Shown here: in pieces, positions 49,572 through 60,400 of the stretch
How the letters are laid out: each line of letters starts with the position of its first letter
How positions within the stretch are numbered: the stretch's first letter is position 1
NCBI GenBank assembly: GCA_947172415.1
Contig: OX359196.1
Location: 746,501 to 810,500, forward strand
DNA length: 64,000 bases
Direction of reading: 5' to 3'
DNA from: Chondrosia reniformis
Lineage: Eukaryota; Porifera; Demospongiae; Chondrillida; Chondrillidae
Position numbers and translations under genes: made by a program
The notes under the pieces: generated by a model
The model's input: only the letters and a program-made list of their open reading frames with translations
Told to the model about the DNA's origin: nothing
Databases searched by the model: none

Positions 49572-52190
49572 GTTTCAGCTTCATATCTTTCCAATTGACG
49601 GAGTTACGGCACTAAATGTAGATTAGATTCTTGTATACAAATTTAAAGTATGGTGAGAGATAGGGCAAATATGAGTGAACATCAAAATTTATAAAACTCT
49701 TTGGATATGCTTTAAGGATAGCTGTGAATGCTGACAGGAAGTTTCAGCTTCACATCTTTCCAATTGACAGAGTTACAGCACTAAATGTACATTAGATTCT
49801 TGTATACAAATTTAAAGTATAGTGAGAGATAGGGCAAATATGAGTGAACATCAAAATTTGTAAAACTCTCTGGATATGTTTTATGGATGTCTGTGAATGC
49901 TGACAACAAGTTTCAGCTTCACATCTTTCCAATTGACAGAGTTACAGCACTAAATGTACATTAGATTCTGCTATACAAATTTAATGTACGTATGGTGAGA
50001 GATAGGGCAAATATGAGTGAACATCAAAATTTGTAAAACTCTTTAGATATGCTTTATGTATGTCTGTGAATGCTGACAACAAGTTTCAGCTTCACATCTT
50101 TCCAATTGACAGAGTTACAGCACTAAATGTACATTAGATTCTGCTATACAAATTTAATGTATGGTGAGAGATAGGGCAAATATGAGTGAACATCAAAATT
50201 TGTAAAACTCTTTGGATATCTTTTATGGATGTCTGTGAATGCTGACAACAAGTTTCAGCTTCACATCTTTCCAATTGACAGAGTTACAGCACTAAATGTA
50301 CATTAGATTCTGCTATGCAAATTTAATGTATGGTGAGAGATAGGGCAAATATGAGTGAACATCAAAATTTGTAAAACTCTTTGGATATCTTTTATGGATG
50401 TCTGTGAATGCTGACAGGAAGTTTCAGCTTCACATCTTTCCAATTGACAGAGTTACAGCACTAAATGTACATTAGATTCTTGTAAACAAATTTAATGTAT
50501 GGTGAGAGATAGGGCAAATATGAATGAACATCAAAATTTGTAAAACTCTTTGGATATACTTTATGTATGTCTGTGAATGCTGACAACAAGTTTCAGCTTC
50601 ACATCTTTCCAATTGACAGAGTTATTGAACTAAATGTACAATTGATTCTTGTATACAAATTTAATGTATGGTGAGAGATAGGGCAAACATGAGTGAACAT
50701 CAAAATTTGTAAAACTCTTTGGATATCTTTTATGGATGTCTGTGAATGCTGACAGCAAGTTTCAGCTTCGCATCTTTCCAATTGACAGAGTTACAGCACT
50801 AAATGTACATTAGATTCTGCTATACAAATTTAATGTATGGTGAGAGATAGGGCAAATATGAATGAACATCAAAATTTGTAAAACTCTTTGGATATACTTT
50901 ATGTATGTCTGTGAATGCTGACAACAAGTTTCAGCTTCACATCTTTCCAATTGACAGAGTTATTGAACTAAATGTACAATTGATTCTTGTATACAAATTT
51001 AATGTATGGTGAGAGATAGGGCAAATATGAGTGAACATCAAAATTTGTAAAACTCTTTGGATATCTTTTATGGGTGTCTGTGAATGCTGACAACAAGTTT
51101 CAGCTTCACATCTTTCCAATTGACAGAGTTACAGCACTAAATGTACATTAGATTCTGCTATACAAATTTAATGTATGGTGAGAGATAGGACAAATATGAG
51201 TGAACATCAAAATTTGTAAAACTCTTTGGATATGCTTTATGTATGTCTGTGAATGTTGACAAGAAGTTTCAGCTTCACATCTTTCCAATTGACAGAGTTA
51301 TTGCACTAAATGTACATTAGATTCTTGTATACAAATTTAATGTATGGTGAGAGATAGGGCAAATATGAGTGAACATCAAAATTTGTAAAACTCTTTGGAT
51401 ATCTTTTATGGATGTCTGTGAATGCTGACAGCAAGTTTCAGCTTCACATCTTTCCAATTGACAGAGTTACAGCACTAAATGTACATTAGATTCTTGTAAA
51501 CAAATTTAATGTATGGTGAGAGATAGGGCAAATATGAATGAACATCAAAATTTGTAAAACTCTTTGGATATGCTTTAAGGATGTCTGTGAATGCTGACAA
51601 CAAGTTTCAGCTTCACATCTTTCCAATTGACAGAGCTACAGCACTAAATGTACATTAGATTCTGCTATACAAATTTAATGTATGGTGAGAGATAGGACAA
51701 ATATGAGTGAACATCAAAATTTGTAAAACTCTTTGGATATGCTTTATGTATGTCTGTGAATGTTGACAAGAAGTTTCAGCTTCACATCTTTCCAATTGAC
51801 AGAGTTACAGCACTAAATGTACATTAGATTCTGCTATACAAATTTAATGTATGGTGAGAGATAGGGCAAATATGAGTGAACATCAAAATTTGTAAAACTC
51901 TTTGGATATGCTTTAAGGATGTCTGTGAATGCTGACAACAAGTTTCAGCTTCACATCTTTCCAATTGACAGAGCTACAGCACTAAATGTACATTAGATTC
52001 TGCTATACAAATTTAATGTATGGTGAGAGATAGGACAAATATGAGTGAACATCAAAATTTGTAAAACTCTTTGGATATGCTTTATGTATGTCTGTGAATG
52101 TTGACAAGAAGTTTCAGCTTCACATCTTTCCAATTGACAGAGTTATTGCACTAAATGTACATTAGATTCTTGTATAGAAATTTAATGTAC
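49572..52190. repeat. Satellite array, block 3 (about 15 monomers)
   Basis: Same monomer family. The first monomers after element X repeat those after copy 1 almost base for base, which shows segmental duplication within the array. Confidence 0.95.
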
Positions 52191-52912
52191 GGGAGTTTCG
52201 TAATAATATAAATGGCCGACCTAGGAAGGGAATATTGAAAATACGGTACTTTTATATGTATATTTTGAATGACGAGAACGCTTTTAAATATTTTAATACA
52301 CATGGATATTCACTCTGTAATACTTGATTGTTTTGAAGTAGTATCTGTCCATATTATAATATATGGATGTCGCTAAAGTGAAAAATCGTCAATCGACTGC
52401 TAAAGAAACTCCAAAGGAAAAAAATTGGACCATACCGAACGCTACCATCCACGACGCTCAGAGGCCGGGATCGGTGGTAACGCTCTGCCGAGTTGAGCTT
52501 TGGGTGTCACTTGCGTGAGAAGAACCAGTTCTTCTCGATATGGCCGACTCATATGAATCCTAAGATATCAGATGCCAATCCCACATTACGTGGAACCCCC
52601 CCGAAATCCGGATTATTGGTGAGCACGTCTCTATGGCACCAACCGATTAGGAGACAGCTTCAGAGTCTAAGCGCTACCAACCTCTATGGGAACCGCAACC
52701 ACCATAGAGATGTGTCCAGGTAGGCCTACTATTATAAGGTTTTATCTTCTATTTAAATAAAGTAATTGCCTATGAAAACGCTTGTGGTTGGCGAATCTTC
52801 AATACTTTAGAATAGGGTATTTTTCGATCTGCAGTAACTCGGGTATCCTTTTTTGAAATTTTACAAAACTAGCAGGATATACTGTATAGCTATATGTGCA
52901 TACAGCCAAGAG
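52191..52912 (+). mobile_element. Element X, copy 3, inside the satellite
   Basis: Same 722-bp element and junctions as copy 2, differing at very few positions (ggttccagc at the right junction). Confidence 0.6.
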
Positions 52913-53339
52913 GTTCCAGCTTCATATCTTTCCAATTGACGGAGTTACGGCACTAAATGTAGATTAGATTCTTGTATACAAATTTAAAGTATGGTGAGAG
53001 ATAGGGCAAATATGAGTGAACATCAAAATTTATAAAACTCTTTGGATATGCTTTAAGGATAGCTGTGAATGCTGACAGGAAGTTTCAGCTTCACATCTTT
53101 CCAATTGACAGAGTTACAGCACTAAATGTACATTAGATTCTGCTATACAAATTTAATGTATGGTGAGAGATAGGGCAAATATGAGTGAACATCAAAATTT
53201 GTAAAACTCTTTGGATATGCTTTAAGGATGTCTGTAAATGCTGACAACAAGTTTCAGCTTCACATCTTTCCAATTGACAGAGTTACAGCACTAAATGTAC
53301 ATTAGATTCTTGTATACAAATTTAAAGTATGGTGAGATA
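52913..53339. repeat. Satellite array, block 4 (last monomers)
   Basis: Two to three monomers, then the array breaks off inside atggtgagata at about 53340. Confidence 0.9.
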
Positions 53340-53344
53340 TACGT

Positions 53345-54350
53345 ATGTGTACACATTAACTTTGTATACCTAATAATTGTGTAATATTAAAAATGGCTGA
53401 CCATGAGAAAGTAAATCACAATTATAGTACTATGTATATATATGTGATAAACTAGAACACTTTCAAAGATTTGTTACACACATGGATGCACTGTGTAGCA
53501 CTTGATTGTTGGTAAAGTAGTATCTATTCATATATACTATATGGACAGCTTCAAAGTCTAAGCACTATCAACCACCATGGGAACTGCTACCACCATAGAG
53601 ATGTGTCCAGGTAGGCCTAGTTTATAAGGTTTTGCGCTTTTATTTAAACAACAAAATTTCAAAAGAAAATGGTTGTGGTTGGTGCTTTTCCATATTTAGG
53701 AATAGGGTATTTTCGAGAAAAATGTAGTGATATTTAAATTTAATTCAAGTTAATTACAGATCAGGGCATCATTTCAAGCAATTTTGCACATATATATATG
53801 TAGTACGTATTTGTGGTGCATCCCAAACCTGGGAAAAATGGATAAAATCCTGTATGTGTCTTCATAGGCCGAGGAGAGCAGCTTTTCTGGTCCCATTTTG
53901 GCAAGGGATGTTTCGATATCAACGTTTAATACTATAACCGGCTACACTCAATTTCAAGTGCCGTAAAACAATAATGGCTACATATTTCTTTAAAGATATA
54001 TATCTTCTGATAGCTGTGTTTGGACTGTCTCTATGTGTTTGTTTCTAGTTGCCCCATGCATATATATCAAAACACTTTTAACTTCAGATGTTCTGATAAT
54101 TTTCATCATAGTATCGCACAATATAAACACTACACCATTAAAGTCGTGTACTAAATATTTAATGTACCTTTAGTGCTGTAACTCTGTCAAATGGACGTAT
54201 ATATATGGCAAGATATAGGTGACATGAAAAGTTGCCAATCAATAGCTAACAAACCTCAAAGGAAAAATGTGCCATATTGCAGATTGCCATGCATCCAAAA
54301 TCATTATGGTAATGTTCAATATGGCTCAGAGGCCAGGATTGTTGGTATAC
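53345..54350. repeat. Diverged, rearranged element X fragments at the right edge of the satellite
   Basis: 53380-53545 matches the first part of element X with many changes (aaaatggctgaccatgagaa, cttgattgttggtaaagtag). 53545-53720 matches its end (cagcttcaaagtctaagcac, ccaccatagagatgtgtcca). 54200-54345 matches the middle (cctcaaaggaaaaatgtgcc, ctcagaggccaggattgttgg). The parts are out of order, so this is an older copy broken by rearrangement. It gives an outgroup for the copies in the satellite. Confidence 0.6.
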
Positions 54351-54411
54351 AAATTTAAATCAAAGTGAAGTTAGTTGGTTTGTATTTACTGATTATCTAG
54401 CATGTTTTTTG

Positions 54412-57321
54412 TTAATAGTAGATGGTCCGTGTGTGATGAATGGGAAGATGGTCCATCTCCTCTGCATGACTTTTAGCAAATTTCCATAGATAGTAGTCAA
54501 TTTCCACAGACTTTGGACAAGGAACACCTTTCAGACTATCATCTCCTGAAACCAGTTGACTAAGCTCTTGACGGATCAACTGGAGATTGAAAGAGTTTGG
54601 ATGCATAAAATAGGGAACATAAATCAGATAGTGCGAGTATGTTCGAAAGACTATACATTAAACTAACGTTAGCAACTGCTATAAGGTTGTCAAATATTTC
54701 CTGATTTGCAGCTCAAAAACTTATCAGGAAACAAGAGAGCCTAGCCTAGTAGTACGATTGGTACAATATCCCACATCCCACTGACCTCTCTTTAGTGTTT
54801 CCAAAATGTCACTTGAATACTTTAATACATTAGCCCTAGCTTTAGCTAACCTCAACTTATAAGGAAACAAGAGAGCCTAATTAAGGTATAAAATACAGCT
54901 AAGCTAACCTCAACAGCCCAAATTGAGGATGCTCTTATTTCAACCTCATAATCACTGCCAGCAGAGAGTACCTCCCCTACAGGAACAGAATCGCAATATT
55001 GGCCTTCAACTACTACTGTACAATGCTGTTGCCAAATAAGGTATTGAAGCGACAGGATGAGAATTGGTGATGGGTATTCCAAGAAGATGGAAAGTATTAG
55101 AAAGGTTAAGATATGAATGTGTTTTATTATTGTACCCAAGTTTGTATGTAAGAACAAAGTGTATACAGAATAGGAATTTAGTTATAGAGTCCATTTTGGA
55201 CACATATATAAGTGGAGGAGGTTGTATGTGTAGTAATTGATACCAATAATAATTCTTTGTAAATCCACTGACCTCTCTTTAGTTTTTCCAAAAGGTCACT
55301 TGAATACTTTAATACATTAAAGTATTGCAATGACTATATGGAAGATACAGCATGATTGTCACATGATAGTCACACGATTGACCATTAAATCACATATACT
55401 ATATAGTCTATTACCTGAGGCACCCGATAATCAGCAAACATGGTCAACTTTTCAAGTCCTTTGAGATCTCCGAAGCTTTTACCTTGAAACATAAACCACA
55501 AATCTGAAACAAAGATCTGTGCTCTCTTTAGCATGGAGATCGTTCGGCCCTTGTACATTATAACATCTCTGTAGCTCGGAAAACTATCTGCCACAATCTC
55601 AACTAGGCGCCAGGCTTCGTTATTAGCACTGCTAACAAGTTTCTCCAAAGAACCTCCAAATTTCTAAATAATCAAATATAGTCACATTGCATTGTAGCAT
55701 TTTTTTTCATTTTATTTTGCAACAGAAAATACTACATCTACAGTAGCTGCAGCTTTTCATGCAGGTCCTGATTTACTAATACAACATAAAACATGCACAC
55801 ATGGTGGGACAAATTGGGTTATTAGAAAGTTATTGTCAAGTTATAACAGTTAGATGAATGAGGAAAATTCAAATTCATTAATACGAAAATTCATACACTT
55901 GTTTAAGAAAGGTAAAATTCAATCCAAAAACTGCAACTATTATGAAATGGTGACTAGCTCTACATTGCCAAGACTTAATCACGATTAACAACGCACTTCC
56001 TTCAGAACAGAGCAAGCTTCACTGATGTTCATCCACCTTTCCTTTAGCAAAGGAATAGTACCCTCTGTGTCTGACCTGAGTATATGGCAGAGCTTCTCCT
56101 CCGAAATGGCATCATAAAACAATGACTGACACACTGGTACACCATCCTTTAATAATTAAGAGATGAGATACATATAAGAAACATGAAGGAGCAATCACTG
56201 TGGCAATTGTAGCTCAGTAGCAGCTGTCCTGGGTTCAATTCCCAGCAATTGCTTCTTTCATGTTTTTCCTCTTCATAATAATTGAGGATGATGATAGTTA
56301 TTTGTGGTTTGTTTATCACTTCGCTTAGTCATGTAAGACTTACATGCATATATCTTCTTAATAATATTTTAGAATCAGTACATGCAATTAAATTACCACA
56401 CTGATCAATCTTACATTGTATGCTCTTCTGATAGCTGCAGCCAATCCTCTATATCCAGTATGCAGTCTTCCGTTGAGGCATACCCCAAACATGGGATCAC
56501 CAGGGTCGGCCCAAAAACAGAAATTTAGTGTGTCCAAAAGAAATACCCTAGGGGAATAATTAGACATTGGAAATACCCTAGGGGAATAATTAGACATAAG
56601 GAATACCCTAGGGGAATAATTGGACACAAGAAATACCCTAGGGGAATAATTGGACATTGGAAATACCCTAGGGGAATAATTAGACACAAGGAATACCCTA
56701 GGGGAATAATTAGAAATTGGAAATACCCTAGGGGAATAATTAGACACAAGGAATACCCTAGGGGAATAATTAGAAATTGGAAATACCCTAGGGGAACAAT
56801 TAGACATTGGAAATACCCTAGGGGAACAATTAGACATTGGAAATACCCGAGAGGAATTGTAATAATATTATTGCTACTTGGATGTGATATGATGTGATAT
56901 GTATCCTAAAAACAGTTGAAAAAATAATGTCCTCAAGGCAGAGCTTTCCCAACCCCATTCACAACCCACCAGTGCAGTTTTTCCGTGTCACTGAGACCTT
57001 CTGGAAGGTACTCATCTTTGCTTTTTTCATTTTGAAGTGTTCCTTGTTCTCTTAGAACACCAAACAGCTGCAGTATACACAAAAGACATGAATATGGGAG
57101 GTATATATAATTGAGCATCAATAATACATGAATATGGGAGGTATATATAATTGAGCATATCCTTTGTTCTGTTCATTGTCAATGTGAAATATTAAAAGTA
57201 AAAAGGCACACAATACGTTTCATACATGTCGAGCGGCTTCCAGACTTCCTTGCGCGTTACAAGTTACATGTACCGCCGTGGATACTACAAACTGAGCACT
57301 TTCCAATGGATGATCAAACAT
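54412..57321 (-). CDS. QNG1: Queuosine 5'-phosphate N-glycosylase/hydrolase (queuosine salvage protein)
   Basis: Seven exons on the minus strand: 57321-57226, 57067-56970, 56547-56415, 56146-55997, 55663-55415, 55025-54909 and 54579-54412. Together they are 1011 nt, 336 residues, close to the 341 of human QNG1. Every junction agrees in phase. QNG1 (DUF2419) releases queuine from queuosine 5'-phosphate for reuse in tRNA. Visible family motifs, in order, are LESAQFV, HWVFLLDTLNFCFW, GYRGLAAAIRRA, HILRSDT, SFPSYRDV, KRAQIFVSDLW, MFADYRVPQ, YEVEIRASSIWAVE, IDYYLWKFAK and the end IHHTRTIYY. Exon 6 lacks a few residues found in human, so its acceptor (CAACAG) is the least certain border. Exon 3 takes its acceptor from inside a 30-bp minisatellite. 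The gene is divergent from SIN1. Confidence 0.9.
56178..56311 (+). repeat. tRNA-derived SINE-like repeat, copy 2, in QNG1 intron 3
   Basis: The core at 56202-56252 folds as a tRNA without an anticodon arm. It has a 7-bp acceptor stem (gcaattg/caattgc), an A-box-like tagctcagta, a perfect 5-bp T stem (ctggg/cccag) around a 7-base loop, and B box ggttcaattcc. It is followed by a T-rich tail shared with the copy at 1362-1475. Confidence 0.6.
56541..56850. repeat. 30-bp minisatellite spanning the QNG1 exon-3 acceptor, about ten copies
   Basis: The unit aaataccctaggggaataat plus ten more bases repeats from 56541. On the minus strand each unit reads TTCCCCTAG|GGTATTT. The copy nearest the exon supplies the acceptor and first codons (V-F) of QNG1 exon 3. 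The period is a multiple of three and the frame has no stop through all copies. Confidence 0.9.
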
Positions 57322-57440
57322 GCCAAAAGCGAATAGGTGAAGATCTATGCAAAGGTTGTAATACAAGATGGCCGACTTTTAGCAAATGTAATTACTTAGC
57401 TATAAAGACTACCCAATCTTCACATCGATCGTTAGAACGG
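57322..57440. promoter_or_regulatory. Bidirectional promoter region of QNG1 and MAPKAP1
   Basis: Only 119 bp separate the two divergent start codons. There is no obvious TATA box, and the flanks (57225-57560) carry more CpG (cgatcg, gcgcg, gccgccg-like) than the surroundings. A shared core promoter is the simplest reading. Transcription start sites may lie inside the other gene's first exon. Confidence 0.6.
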
Positions 57441-60400
57441 ATGGCTTTGCACGACAACAAAGATATTCTACTGTCCCACTTGCGACACGTATTCGTCACC
57501 AATGATGATTCTGGTGAGTGTTAGTCAGTGGCCGGAAGTTGTCGATCGAGGTCCGAATGTATGTGTATGTAGTATGTTGATGTCTTAAATTCATTTTAGG
57601 AGTCTCCGAGATGGTAATGCTGCAGGAAGACCTGGATACGGAATTGTCGATCGATAAATCCTTTCAGAAGAGAGGACAATTGCGGTTGCACAGCTCGAGA
57701 TCGTGAGTGCTGTACTGTATAGTCTAATCATTGAGCTACATCTAATTCTTATAGTCCATTCATTAACGTTTCATATGATTTGAAATATTTTCCTCTTTTT
57801 GTGAATTTGTACTATAATATGTTTAATGTAATATCCAAGACTAATCGCTTGACTTGCAAAAATGCAACTCGGTGGATTTTAGTATAATATTCTAAAGGTT
57901 TTGGAATAAGTAAAGCACCACTTTTCTAAAGACATGGGTTGACAAACAAATTCTCATTCGTATGACATACATATACTCTACAGGACATATGTACGCGTCA
58001 CATATTGCTGATGAAGACCTATGGGTTGAAACGTTCTATTATCAATAATTTATATTGCTGTTGCTCAATAATACCTCTGGATTTCATCGTGATCGCAACA
58101 AACAATCCTTATCACTTCGTATCACATAGTTATACCAGTTGAATCATATATGTATCATATACGTATTGCATACATACGTGTCACATATATACTTATGCTA
58201 TAGGTATCACATAAGTATGACAGATGTTATGATTCTAAGGAATATGCTTAGCATGAACTATTTCCCCAGACCTATTAAAGCCTATTACATTGGGAATCCC
58301 GTAGAGTATGTTTGGAGTTACAAAGATAATACTTTATATTATAGCAATCCAGAAAAGAAATCTTTATTTGCAAAGTCATTTGATATACATGGAGCTTCTA
58401 TAGCAACAGCTGCTGTTGGACGAAGAGAAGATAGAAATGTGTTTGATATGAATGAAATCAGAATGTAAGTGACTCCGGTTGCATAAGTAATCTAACACAT
58501 CATTTTTCAATAGATCTGTAGGGAACTATACCTAGTTAGAGCCTTGGATACAAGGGGTTCTCTTCTTCTCTTCTTCTCCACTGGAGCATCAATTAAGTCT
58601 GTTAATTTGCTCCCTTTTAGGAAAGTGAAAAGTGAAAAGTGTAAAGTCATTCACTGGAAGGAGGGAAACACATTAGGTGGGTGTGTCACTAATGGGATGT
58701 GCCTTATGGAGGGTGTGTCACTAATGGGATGTACCTTATGGAGGGTGTGTCACTAATGGGAAGTGCCTTATGGTGGGTGTGTCACTAATGGGATGTACCT
58801 TATGGTGGGTGTGTCACTAATGGGATGTGCCTTATGGAGGGTGTGTCACTAATGGGAAGTGCCTTATGGTGGGTGTGTCACTAATGGGATGTACCTTATG
58901 GTGGGTGTGTCACTAATGGGATGTGCCTTATGGAGGGTGTGTCACTAATGGGATGTGCCTTATGGTGGGTGTGTCACTAATGGGATGTACCTTATGGAGG
59001 GTGTGTCACTAATGGGATGTGCCTTATGGAGGGTGTGTCACTAATGGGATGTACCTTATGGTGGGTGTGTCACTAATGGGATGTACCTTATGGTGGGTGT
59101 GTCACTAATGGGATGTGCCTTATGGAGGGTGTGTCACTAATGGGATGTGCCTTCCTTATAGGTGGGTGTGTCATTAGGTACCTAACCAAGGTGTGCATAT
59201 ATGTCCTGTTATGTATATTACAAGTGAATGAATTGCTGTAGTGTCTTGCACTGTATATGATTACATTGATTTGGCAAAAGTAAGTGTATTTTGATGATAA
59301 AGATTATAGAAAACTCAGCTCTCAAATAAGAATAATGAATAAGAACAATAGACAGTTATTGTTGGTGATGTTACTTATTAATATGTTACTCATTATTAAT
59401 ATGGAATAGAGGATGCGATGAGTACATTTTCACTCAAAACTGTACGAATGTAGGGTGTGAGTTAATAGTTATTCTGGGCGGGGTCAATGGGTAAGGCGGA
59501 CACCTTGTGGTATCGAATGCTGTCAGTGTCACATGCGTCAGGCGCTGCTTCAGTGACCATTGGTACATAATTCTTTTTCTTGCGAGTGCACCTCCTTATG
59601 GTGAAGAGGATTACAATGAATATCATGAACACTGCAGTGGCAATGCCAGCTCCAATTATTCCAGCAACAGGAGGTGATATGGGCATTGAATGACCATTAT
59701 CTGACCCTCCTAGTGAACCATTTTTAGCAACTTTCTGGCCGTACACCTCACCTGCTACTTCAGAGTAGTTTACGTTTGAAGGTGAAATGACCTTCCAATG
59801 ATCATCCTCGAGATCTTCTTTAGAGTTGTACTTGTTTATCCAAATGGAACCATCATTTGCCAAAAGAAAATAATCTTGAGATTTGTTCAATATACTCTCA
59901 GGAATATCCATGAATGGAGGCCGCCTGACCTTCTGATTCTGGAATGCTGATAATGTGCCTGCCTTTAAGCAATAGTTAACCTCACAATCGTTAGCAATCA
60001 TGCCCAAATGCTGAGCATAACCTTTAGGACAGTCCTTTGGAGCAGGTTTAGTTTTGGAGGCAAGTGGATTTCCGTGTTTACAGCTATGAAACCCAGCAAA
60101 TGGCAATGAGGCGGACATTCCCAACTCTACATCGCTAGTCATGCACACATAACCTTTGGCAGTGAATCGTACTCTTTGGTATTCTTTGGGGCAGGAGAGG
60201 CTCCCTGTGAATGGGTTTGGCCTCTCGTCAGAGAATACACCGCCAAAAAGAAAATTCTGACTCCCAGATGCGTCAGAGTAGCACCAAAATGTTTCATAAC
60301 TTATTGAGTACTTTATGAAGTTTGGTTGGCAGAACTGTCCAGTGACACATCTCCCCCATCCAAGGAAGCCACATGAAGAGTGTTGGTCCCAACATCGCGG

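Noticed and set aside
41349-51119. Many 60-65-codon minus-strand frames (MERCEAET...) suggesting a small gene family
   Set aside because: They are fixed-position frames inside the satellite monomer, and their variation follows the DNA repeat. No promoter or codon bias is seen.
39916-52723. 76-codon frame (MSFGCHLREK...) in all element X copies as a protein gene
   Set aside because: The copies are near-identical by recent duplication, so an open frame proves nothing. The diverged copy at 53345-54350 does not preserve it.
56202-56252. Functional tRNA gene
   Set aside because: No anticodon arm, and a collinear copy with a non-tRNA tail occurs at 1362. Better called a SINE head.
56388-56837. 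A 149-codon minus-strand frame read as a stand-alone repeat protein
   Set aside because: Its end is QNG1 exon 3 and the rest is the in-frame minisatellite intron. The exon joins upstream to 56970 in phase.
58677-59165. CRISPR-like array
   Set aside because: Direct repeats are contiguous without unique spacers, and the context is a eukaryotic intron.
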